The notes beneath the pieces are model-generated. The model saw only the letters and a list, made by a program, of their open reading frames with translations. It had not been told where the DNA came from and made no database searches. The position numbers and the translations under genes are program-made. This document shows, piece by piece, positions 1 to 10,500 of a DNA stretch of 64,000 nucleotides. The stretch comes from Ifrita kowaldi (Eukaryota > Chordata > Aves > Passeriformes > Cinclosomatidae), in assembly GCA_013398055.1 (NCBI GenBank), contig VZRS01007545.1, positions 372,001 to 436,000 on the forward strand, read 5' to 3'. Each line of letters begins with the position of its first letter. Within the stretch, counting starts at the first letter, position 1.

Positions 1-1019
1 CTTCTTTGTTCTTTAACCGCCCATTCAATATGTCAAAATTTTATTATTAAATAAATACAGAAAGTCATTCTAGAAATATTTTTGTTAACTTTTCTGTTTG
101 GAGGCCTATTTCAGGAGGACTTCCTCATACTCTAATATACTTTTTAAATGTAAATTCAAGTATATTATATTGTCTTTTTGATGCTACTTTTATTGACTGG
201 GCAAATTGTTTAATGACATTAGGACAAAAGTAACTTACAGTTCCTAATCCGAAATTTCAGTTATGCATTGCATAATTATTTCATAGTTAAAATCTCTAAC
301 AATTCTATGATTTTTAAAAAAAAAATTGAAATATGTAACCTAAAGTAATAATGTAAACATTACACATGTAATAATGTAAATAATGTCTGAATAATAGAAA
401 TAATAACAGTATGTACCATTTAATAGTAAGTATTTTATCAGTAACATGTACTCTTTCAAGCAAACTTTCCTCAGCCAACCTCACCTTCTACAAGCAGTTG
501 TCAAATACACTAACATACAGCCAGAATAAATACCATCCACTGGTCCGAATTAACAAGCAGCCTGCAAATGGCCAATTTACATTGACTTTCTGCATGTGTC
601 TGTTTCAGAGTTCCTTATTCTTTCTATTTCAATTGCTTCAGTTACACCAAAAAGGAAATTGGAGAGGGTAGCATATTATTTTTGTACGTCAAACAACTAA
701 GTAACATGTGTTAATAGGGAGACCCAGCATTTCCCTCTTACGAAGCAGAAAGTCAAAAAAGATCTTTTTGGTGTTAGGCATATAGTCCTTCCCCTGAAAA
801 AAGGTTGGAATTTGACAAGGTCTAACCTTTAAAAACCTCAAAATCAAATTTAGGTATGAAAGTTAACAAGGTTTTCAAAGATGTAGTACAAGGAAGCTGG
901 GCACCTGGAAGATGTAAAGTATTACTCAAATGCTAAGTATTGAAATTTAAAATGCTGAAATACTTAAAAACAACCAAAACATTGACTAAGTGTCTTGAAT
1001 TTCCTTTCATGAAATGAAA
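1..1019. other. A+T-rich unique DNA, no gene seen
   Basis: This stretch has dispersed A and T runs and stop codons in all frames. I see no recognisable repeat, splice-flanked open frame or RNA gene. The longest open frame (411-671) has no supporting motif. Confidence 0.6.
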
Positions 1020-1440
1020 TTTCATCACAGCAGGGTACCGAGGTTGTTCACTGTGCACTTTTGGAATCCGGGCCAGCCCTGGTGATGGGGATCTCAGCAG
1101 GAGGGACAAGCTGCCATGAGGGTTTGGTTTAGGGTTCAGACAGCACAGAGCCTACAGCTCCAGGGACACTGATACTTGAAAAGGCAGTGCAAGGGCATCA
1201 CAGCAGAGTGCCAATGTTGCCAGCTCCACACTTTTTAATCTCTCCCAGCTATATTGCTATAGCAATGAGGATCTCTGCCGGACCTCCAAGCTGCCTTTAG
1301 GGTTAGGGTTAGGGCGGAGAGCGTAAAAGAGCCTAGAGCTTTAGGGACACTGGGGTTGGAAAATGCAGGATTAGAGGATCATTGCAGGGCCACAACTCTG
1401 CTGCCTCCGCATGTTGCAGATTAGTTTCATGCATGGGGAT
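1020..1440. repeat. diverged tandem repeat, about 180-bp unit, with telomere-like motif
   Basis: Two units align along their whole length with an offset of about 180 bp: 1081-1260 and 1261-1440. Shared blocks include GGGATCTC/AGGATCTC, AAGCTGCC, a TTAGGG-type stretch, AGAGCCTA, AGGGACACTG and the CAG-rich tail. The tail of a third unit, starting CATCACAGCAG at about 1023, precedes them. I estimate by eye about 65-70% identity between units, so the duplication is old. The base composition is richer in G+C than the flanks. The family is not identified; it could be a relic of a satellite or of a telomere-motif-bearing interspersed element. Confidence 0.65.
1297..1314 (+). repeat. interstitial telomere-like (TTAGGG)3
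   Basis: Three perfect TTAGGG hexamers lie head to tail inside the second ~180-bp unit. The first unit has only one recognisable TTAGGG, at about 1129-1134, in the equivalent place. The motif is therefore part of the repeat unit and not an isolated telomere-healing scar. Confidence 0.8.
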
Positions 1441-3042
1441 GGGCACCTTCGCTGTAAACCCAAGCTTGCTTAATGGTTAGTGTGAAAAAAAGGGTTGAAA
1501 ATTAGTAGCACATGTTAAGCAAACCTTAGGTAATATCTTTCTATAATCCTAGTTAATATTTTACCATATAATTGGTGGTAACACTGAAAAATTTGTATTT
1601 TAGATTAAAACTGGATTAAAATAAAATTCTGAACTTATCAAAGAGATCAGCAAGTCCTGACCTCAATATATTTGATGCGATATTTTATTTAAATTAGTGT
1701 CTTGAATGACACTTAATGAGATAATTTTGGAGCACATGAGCAATACTGAATAAAATCTTGAACAAGACTAGTATTCACACTAATAACCTGAAACCATTAA
1801 GTGGCACTGGTGCTGTTCATTTTAAGCTACAGCCTGAGAGTTGTTTCATTGTGGGTAGAATTTAAAGAAGAATTAATTTTGCAAAATGATTAGGGTCAGA
1901 ATAAAGTTACTTCTTGAAATCTCTCGTGACTGGGTAAGTTGAAATTGGAAGGAGAGTGGGCAGAAAGAGATTTGGTTGCTACTTAACAATTAATTTTCTT
2001 CATCTATTTATCATGGCTGCTTTCAATTATTTACCATTTATTCCATGTGCTACTGTAAGCTCCAAGCATGAGAAGCAAGTGAACTAAATTATCTGGCATT
2101 CGTCTTCATGAGCTTCTGAGCTGTCATAAGCTCTCTAGCACAGCATGTGCCTTCAGTTGACACTTCTGCAAAAGTGACTTTGCAGCCTGAGCTTTTGTAG
2201 GAGCTCTTGTGTGTAGAGTGATCGGGCAGGCCTGTGCGACTGGCTTAGCTTGGTTACAGACTGATATAAAGAGCACGTCTTTCATGCCATTCAAGCAGGA
2301 TGTGAACTTTGAGTCAGCTTTTAGGCCTTTTATAATTGTTCAGATATCAAGTGAAGACTTCAGTGAGAAAGTGAGCTTCCGTTATCCCGAAAAGCCGTAA
2401 TGGGTCCCAGATATAAAATCAAATTAATATTTAATTTTTTTTTGCACCAGTTAACCATTTAAATATAATGAGAGTGCAGTGTAGTGCCAGAAGTCTGCTT
2501 CTGGCTCTGCATGACTCCTAAGTGATTTCTATAATGCAGATGCTCCTGGAAAGGAAGATTTTTTGGATTTTTTGGTCAGTAGTTGAGATAGGTCTACACT
2601 GAATAGTATAGGGACGTCAGGGGGAGTCGGAATTCACAACACTGTGCATGCTTCAAGTTTTAATCTTCAGACTTGCACAGTTTAAAATTACATCTGTCTG
2701 GAATGTACCACTGAAGGGATTTTTCCAACATCGTCTGCTGATCCAATGAGCTTTAAATTATTTCTTCATGAATTTTCATGAGAAAATTAAACTAGATTTT
2801 GTTGCTATGAGAGAAGAGAAAATATGACATTTTTAACCTTAGGAATCAGACTGTCATTTAACTATATTTAAAATGTAACTCTGAGCCCTTGCTCTACTTC
2901 TGTTGCGTAGTTTTCCTTGTAAAAGCGGAAAGTAAGCCAAGAATGTATTTATGGCCTACAGTAGCTGAAACAGCAGTTTGTTGGAAAGATCGTGCCACAG
3001 CAACTGTGGATGTAGGCTGGTTTTGGTGCCTGCCCCCCCATC
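1441..3042. other. unique DNA, no gene seen
   Basis: A+T-rich sequence without recognisable repeats. From about 2,880 it becomes slightly more G+C-rich, leading into the X-box region. A small inverted repeat CCACAG/CTGTGG lies at 2995-3009. Confidence 0.5.
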
Positions 3043-3069
3043 CTGCCAGTTGCCAGGCAACACTGGCAG
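3043..3069. promoter_or_regulatory. RFX-type X-box within a hairpin
   Basis: The 13-mer GTTGCCAGGCAAC at 3049-3061 is a perfect fit to the X-box consensus GTNRCC(N0-3)RGYAAC bound by RFX transcription factors, both half-sites being intact. It is embedded in a longer near-palindrome: CTGCCAGT at 3043-3050 pairs with ACTGGCAG at 3062-3069. In vertebrates such symmetrical X-boxes are typical of ciliary-gene promoters and enhancers. No gene start is visible nearby, so this may be an isolated site or an enhancer. Function is inferred from the motif alone. Confidence 0.45.
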
Positions 3070-6000
3070 TACCAGTACGTCCTACACTGTAGATCAAGCT
3101 ATCTCTGCACATACCTTTTTTCATCATGGCTCTAGCTATTCCTGATTCCAGCACAGTGGTTGTCTCTTTTTACACTGAAGCTGCATTTATTACCTATTGA
3201 AGACCACTCTAGTAACAACAATTAACCTTTCATGTTTCTGAATATTTTCACTTCCATGACCTACCCATACAGAAATTGCTCTGTGAAATACAATCATCTT
3301 TTGGAACAAACAACTGTTTTGTCACAACAGCAGAACTCACAGCTTTTTGGGAAATATAATGAGAAACAAACCAGCTATTTAAACAACGGGGGCCTCTATT
3401 TCAACAAGTGGACTTAACTGGACAGGATTTAATTATACAGCTGCAGTTTAGTTAGAATGAGGTTAATGCTGCTGCTCTGAAGATATTTCCTTTTCTTGAT
3501 GTTTACTTTGAAAATCAGGGTCAAGTTATTTGAAAGCTAGTAAAACAAAAAGAGCACAACCGATTAGCATCACAACTTTTTGTAGTGTATTTAAAAACAA
3601 CAGATTGTCATCTCAGTCTGTGTTAGAAACAAGCAAGTTTTCCTCTGTCAGTCACCAATTCAATAAATAACCTGCATAATAGGATGGATTTTCAAGTCAC
3701 AAGGGTTTAGTAGTAGGCTGTGGTACGTGTAACAACTTTTTCTCATGAAAAATTGTTGCACGGGCTTGTTTGCTTTCTCAGTGATACTTCTCATCTTATT
3801 TGGACTGAAGTCTCTTGCACTATACCTGGAAATGCTACTGACAGAATTGTTGTTGGCAGGCTGTAAAAAGACAGGATTGGGAAAAAAGGACAGCTTCAGA
3901 AGCTAGTGATTAGGAAAGAACACAGAATGCATTACTCACATGTGTGTATCCACAGACATTTTAACAACCTTGTTTTAAGAGCTAGGATTATTCACTTAAA
4001 ATATCACTTCCCCCATTAATACATCAATACTTTGGTTATAAATGCTGTTATCTGAAACATGTATATGACAGAAACCTCTGAATAATAAATATGCAATAAT
4101 TCTGCTGGGACAGTTTGAATTCAAGTTACAGTAGCAGAATCATAACTGAAGGCAAAATAACGTGATAAAAGGATGTCTCTTGCTCTACCTTGAACTTGAA
4201 ATTTATTACTACAGTTCACACGTTGTTAGCAACATGAAGTAGAAGATCCAAATGCCCTGCAAGCTTTGTTGGCTTGAATCTGGTGACAAATGGTATCATT
4301 GGTGCTATTGTCATCCTTCTAGGGCAGTTTTGTAGTTACAGGTGTTGCAATAAAACCCGTTTTCATGCCGATGTAACCTGGTTTTACACTGCAGTAAACC
4401 TCCCCGTGCCTGTTTGTCATGTTGTGATGCTGTTTAGTAGTCTGTCGTTCACTTCAACAAAGTACAGGCAAGGAAGGCTGTTCAGCAGAAAGATTTTGTT
4501 GGGATGCAGACCTTATAAATCCCTGCTCATATGTTAAAAAGGAAAACAACTGACTTAGAAATGCCTATTTAAATATTTTGCTGCTTCTGTAAGTGTGCAA
4601 AGAGCTTTTCAAAGCATTCTTCTTCAGAGGAATTAGGAGGAGAAGGAGGTACCATTTACACTCTTCTTATTTCTGACATAGTATGTAGATAACCCTCCTG
4701 TTTGGAAAAACCAAGCTTTCTGAATGCCATTTACTTGAGACTACGGTCCTTTACTGATCTCTTCTTTACATAAGCACCCAAGTTTAGGAGTCAGACAATA
4801 TATAATTTTATACTTGGGCTTGATCAAGGATGCTAGTACACAGATCTCCTTAATGGCAGTTTTCTAATAATGGAACAATAGACATTATGAGTTCAGTTGG
4901 CAGCCACCCCCACACAGCGCCACCTACACATTGCCAGAATCCAAAGCTGAGATTTTAGATTTGTATTATGAGACCTATAAAGTTATTAAGAAAAACCTCT
5001 TCCTGTCAGTGAGAAGATGATTTTGGAGCACTTTTATCCAACCAACAAATGATCTTGATTGGAATCTTGGTACCATATTAATATTTCAGCCTAATGATAA
5101 TTTTGCCTACTTGTGATAGGGAGGAAGTAAAAATTTGGAGCCGTTACAGTTACAGCTAACGAAACTCAATTATCTTCTCAGTCACTTTAACTCTTCTGAT
5201 CCCGTTAATGGTTTTAATTTTACCATGAAAACATTTATGTGCCTTGTAAGTTAGGACTTAAAATATTGCAGTATTAGAGTGTTATACAAGAAGTGTTTCA
5301 TGCAGAAAGCTTTTAAACATAATACTATTAACTAAAGAAAAATTCTCTAAATACAACATTTAGAGAATGTTATATTCATATTTATTTATGTGAATTAGCA
5401 AATGAATATTTGCACTATTTGAAAATATTTCTGTTTTTCTTTACTTAAAGCTGTAGCATTCTAAACCAAACTTCATTTAATGTCTGAAAATTACCCTGCC
5501 AGCTAGGTGAGAAGTAGCTTGATATTCTTGCTTTACTTTGACTGTTCAAAAAGCGTGCCGCTCAGGAACTGTTTTGACGAGTGTTAGGAATTTCCCCATG
5601 AGTACATTGTTGTATTGTTTAGAAATCTCACAACCTAAATGATTTTTTTTCGTGTTTCATTTTTGTACATCAGTGAAGGGAAAGAGTTTCAAACAACTAT
5701 TACATCCTTTATACAAATCTTAAAAACCGCCAGAACATAAATGGGGGGGGGGGAAGAAGACTGTGTTACCATACGATACAAAAGCTCTGCCTACTCCTTT
5801 ATACCTGTGCAATGGGACTTATAAGGTTCTGAAACTGAATTTTTAGGCCACCCTCATGAAGCTTGTTTATGGGCCTAATAAAGAAGCACAAGAGAAATTA
5901 GTAATGTAATGAAAAGTTAGTCCTGGATGGCTGATAGTGAGAGTATCTTTCCAGTCATTCTCCACTTGCAAGTAATGTAATTTTGAAGTAATAGTTTAAG

Positions 6001-7702
6001 GTTAAAATTTGGTCTCTCTCTGATATGAAGTAGTTTCACCTGACCAGGTTCAAACTAGAGTGCTAACTGTGTGATATTAGCAGTAAAAATTAACATGTTA
6101 TTATCTATGCCATTTATTTCAAGGCTGAGTAAATGGCAAATGTAATAAGACAGGAAAAATCGAAATCAAATTACAGTGTATCAATTCATATTTAAGCTCA
6201 CTCCAGTTAAGTCAAAACAATTCCTTTGATGCAGATTTGGAGGGTCAGAATAGCTTCTTAGAGTCGACATCCACCTCTGAGATGAGACTCTTTTCTCTTA
6301 TAAGTGCAGACTGACATTCTTCCTTCACCAGCTCAAAAATAACCTAGCAGCTGCACAGGAGTTGGAACCTTCTAATTAGCTCTAAGAAGCCTGAAGGAAG
6401 GACATAGCAGATTTTGAGAAGAAAAAATAAGTCAATTGGAGCAATAGATTTTCTGAGTTTTGGACATCTAAAATTAATTTTAGTTCTAATAATGTTAGTG
6501 GGCATGCTGCCATCCTCTTCACTTGAAATGGCATATGGTCCTCCATGAGGTGCCAGTTGGGAAGCTATTATAAGCAGTCTGGTAACTAGAATCAGTGTAG
6601 ATTCTTTGCCACTAATGGCTAGTTCTCAGCTGGACAGTGAAAGATAAAGTGATGGATAAATGGTGAGGGCAAAAAAAGGAGATAATTTTAAAGAAGTGTT
6701 TAAGAGTTGACTACGGCACCTTCATAGATGTTAGGGGTTATTGTGTGCTAAGTTATCCTTTAAGAGAAGTTTAAAATCCAGGTATTTCAGTCATGTTAAA
6801 AAAAAAACCACATTATTTTACATCGTTTGAAAAAATTTATGCCTTACTGTTGACTGTGTGTGATTGACCCTCTAGAACAATATCCTTGGGTTTCTCAAAA
6901 AACAATCTGTTGAATGATCTGCTCTTGTGTTTAGAACTGGTTGTCTTCTTAAACCATAATGTTTTCAAAGCACGAAACATGCAAAATGAGAACTATGCAC
7001 TGATGTCTTAAAGTGAAGTTTATTTTTTCAAAATAAATAAAATGGAAGGACTGACGAGATGAATACCATACTGTAAGCAGAAAGCTGTGACAAGCTTGTC
7101 AAGCTTCTACTCAGTGAAAAAAAAATCTCACTAGAGTATTGTAAAATTCTTCTGGAGCTCCAGGTCTCTATATTACTTAAGATCTGTTTCTGACTCTTTG
7201 TTGGTGGCTTTCTTTTTTGAAAAATAAAGATTCTGTTTTATGTTTAGAGCAAAATATATAAGCTCATTTGTCTCTATCAATATTCCTTTTAACATCCATA
7301 TTTTAATGTATTAAGATATACCTTTTTATCCTACTCTGCAATTTTCTATGATTGCCTACTTCATCATCAGATTAATACTGCATTAATAAATATGACAGGA
7401 GATTTGCAATAAATACCATCCAGTTATGTCTACCTGTGTTTCAGCTTGAGAGAGAATCATATCATTTTCCTGCAAATTAAAAAAAAAACAAACCAGATTT
7501 TGCAAGGTCAAGAAAAACTGAACTCATTTAAGCTTTTCTCTAACTATCCACTCTGAGTTTATTCTATATTGTACTATCTGGGTAAGTGCTTTCATTTTAG
7601 AAAAATGAATGCAGTATGCCCCTTCCCAAATTACCTTTTCTGTTTGTATTTAAAACACAGCTATGCATGATTTGTCCCTGTCACAGCAGATCAGGGTCCA
7701 AG
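3070..7702. other. unique A+T-rich DNA with small hairpins
   Basis: No repeat family or gene recognised. Local structures are an 11-bp perfect stem with a 5-nt loop at 5342-5368 (ATTCTCTAAAT / ATTTAGAGAAT) and a run of 11 G at 5743-5753. The open frame at 4274-4537 has no domain or splice support. Confidence 0.5.
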
Positions 7703-7880
7703 TCACAGAACCATAGAATCATTTAGGTTGGAAAAGACCTCCAAAATCATCAGGTCTAATCCTTGACTTCCACCTTTTCAACTAGACCGTAGCACTAAGT
7801 GCCACATCCAGTCCATTTTTGAACGCCTTCTGGGACGGTCACTCCACTGCTTCCCTGGGCAGCCCATTCCAACATATCTG
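7703..7880 (-). mobile_element. CR1 LINE fragment (3' end, antisense)
   Basis: Read on the minus strand this is the 3' untranslated end of a CR1 retrotransposon. The plus strand shows the reverse complement of the family's ATTCTATG-type tail (CATAGAATCATT), then GGTTGGAAAAGACCTCCAAAATCATC, shown here only as its leading word GGTTGGAAAAGACC. The fragment ends near GGGCAGCCCATTCCAA. It is a short, 5'-truncated copy, as is usual for CR1. No coding capacity remains. Confidence 0.9.
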
Positions 7881-9934
7881 TGTGTTAACCAGTCAATTTC
7901 AAATTACTAACGGGAAGAAACCCTATTCAGTAGACAGGGGAATTAAACTATAAAATACTCACAAAATTTCTACTGAGACTGGTGAAAAGAAAGGATCCAT
8001 ATTATCTGCTTTAAACTCCGACCTATATCCCTCATTTCCTTCTGCTTGAACTTCTGGTTAGCTGACCATTGGGATGGAGTGGTATTGGAAAAACATCTGC
8101 CCTTATGACATGTACCTGAGTACCAATTATGTCTTGCTGATGGGGGGATGCCTGGATGAATTTGGAGATTATTTTTAAATGGTGACAAAACCCTAAGAAA
8201 ACACAAATTTTATATCACTGCAAAGGTTATGACCAGTACATTCTTACGTGGAATTTCAGCCGTTTTGTTGTGGCACATACTGAAAATTTAAGGAAATTTT
8301 TTTGTTCTAAGTAAGATCTAAATTCACATAAATATAAAATATAAACATATGAATATATGAAAATATAAATATTTTCATAAATATTGCATTATTTATGAAA
8401 TAGAATGCTTCACATGTTCTTGAAAGGTATTTTGTATTATAAATATGTTAGAATCAGCTCAGCATTTTCCTTCTACTCTGCTTGATTATTAACTGGAAAA
8501 ATCTTTGATTCACAAAACTTTCCTGCAAATTTTTTTTTTCTGCTAACCCTGAGCACAGCACCATTCCAATGCTCAAGGACCTGGTTTGGCTCATTCTGTC
8601 ATCAGGCAGTGCTTTGAAAGACAGTTTGACCCACAGGTTTTCCACAGTAATATCAGACATATTTCCACAGTAACATCAGACTTGTGCGGGTCTGCTCAAT
8701 TCAGAGATTGTGCTTTTATGGCTCTCAATGGGTATTTTGTCACAGATTTGATTGTTTTGTGGACCCAGAGTCTTTACAAATTTTTCCATAATCTTACTGT
8801 TATTTTCATTGTCAGGAAATTGGCTTCACACAATAAGACTTTTACTTTTCACCCATAACCTGATTTGGGTAAGGATGTATCCTTATAGATTGTTCTGATA
8901 TATGCTTTAGACCATTCAGTGACACTACTAATTGGATACAGTAAATAACAACGTGATCAAATTGTGCATGAGATATTTTATGAATAAAAAGCATTGTTCT
9001 ACTTAATAAAATCAAATGTGCTGTGTGCTCTGATGCATTGCCCTCTTAGGCAACTTTGGGGTGTATTGTTGTGTCCCCCCTCACTTCTCATTAAAAAAAC
9101 ATATCTTCTGTCCAAGTACTCTTCTATTTAGCTCTGTATTTAACCATACAACACTTCCACCATTGTGCAGGAATGTAATAATCCTCTAAAGGAGAAATTG
9201 ATTATTTCTTCCATTCAGTTGGAAGGTTATACACACAAATGTGATCTAGTCTTGGTTTTGTGAACTATACTCACTTTTCAAGTACTTAACTTTAAGCATA
9301 AGCTGCCTAAGCAGTGTACTACAAGTGAAGATGTCTAATGGACAACAGTGACATCTATTGTGAATGATCTTGTTAACTGTGGATAAATGTTGAACAGAGA
9401 CTGAAAAGGCAGTGTCCTGTGGGAATGCCAAGGTTGTTGAGACCAAATAAAAGCTTTCTCTGTGTAACTGATGCTTGGGAAGTTGTGTTGTTACACATGG
9501 GCTCCACTCAAAGGCCTTTCTTTTTTTGGGTCTTGATCTAAAACTCTTCTGTTCATTATATAAATAGAAAAGTTGCAGGGCATATGTACGTGTGGGTTTA
9601 TTTTGTATTTTGGTTCTTTCGTTGGTTAATATTTGACGTGATATATAAAGTATGAAGGGATTCTACCTAAAGGAATAAAGTGACAAGAACAATATTCCCC
9701 ATACCCACACTGAGAAGGAAAAGCTTTTTCTCTTTCCAGGAAACAGTAGGATATTTTACAGCAGTGTAAGTAAAAGGCAGCTTTATAGAAGGACAAGTAT
9801 TATCCAAAAAATGGGACAGTTCTAAGAAATAATATGTAATGGATATCAGTTCTTCATATAGTTAAGTATTATGACTAATCTCTTAGAGTCTCACGGTCAA
9901 GGGTTGTAACAACTAAGATTTTTAAAAATAATTT
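7881..9934. other. unique A+T-rich DNA
   Basis: No gene or interspersed repeat recognised. At 8356-8400 two overlapping inverted repeats share one arm: TATGAAAAT (8356-8364) pairs with ATTTTCATA (8371-8379), and TTTCATAAAT (8373-8382) pairs with ATTTATGAAA (8391-8400). Confidence 0.5.
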
Positions 9935-10500
9935 TGTTACTGGGGAGACTAAGCTCGAAAGAGCCATGTGGTCAGTCCCGAGCAGCCAGTCTGCTGCTCC
10001 TCTCTTCTCCCCACAGTCTGCAGTATTTCAGGGTCAACCTGCATGAGCTGTCCTCAAGCTGCAGTTCCATTGGGAAACACCCACTTGCTCCAGCGGAGAG
10101 GTTCTCCACAGATTGCAGTGTTGGTATCTGCTCTGTTGTGATCCTTGCAAGCCTCTTCTCAGCCTGCAGGGGGATCTCTGCTCCTTGAGCATGCCCTCCC
10201 TTTCCTCTTTTTCTCCCTTTTTCTCACACTTTTTTTCCCCTTCACTCCTCACCACCCTTTCCAAGTTCTGTCCTTTCAAAAATACAGTTCCCCCAAGGTG
10301 CCCCCGCCCCGGCCGTGGGCTCAGCCGCGCCCTGTGGTGGGTGGTTGGATCCGGCTGGAACTGGCTGTGTCCGACTGGAACCGGCTGTGTCCGGCTGGAA
10401 CCGGCTGTGTCTGGCTGGGGCAGCCCAGCCTCCCCTCACAGAGCTCCCGCAGTGCCCACTGCTGGTGCTGTGGCACAGGCACCTCCTACAGAGATCATGG
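9935..10500. mobile_element. GC-rich interspersed repeat, probably LTR/ERV-derived
   Basis: This block is far richer in G+C than its surroundings and has sharp edges. It has a pyrimidine-rich middle at 10195-10265 (CCCTTTTTCTC-type runs). The following G+C-rich part has wording such as GTGCCCCCG and GGGCTCAGCCG that I associate with a widespread LTR-like repeat of birds. Overlapping open frames in several phases are what a compositionally biased repeat produces and are not evidence of a gene. I could not define terminal TG...CA ends or a target-site duplication, so the class assignment is tentative. Confidence 0.4.
10351..10420 (+). repeat. 20-bp minisatellite, about 3.5 copies
   Basis: Units at 10351-10370, 10371-10390 and 10391-10410, plus a partial copy to 10420. 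The unit is CCGGCTGGAACCGGCTGTGT, with one or two substitutions per copy. The array sits inside the GC-rich repeat and probably arose there by slippage or unequal exchange. Confidence 0.85.
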
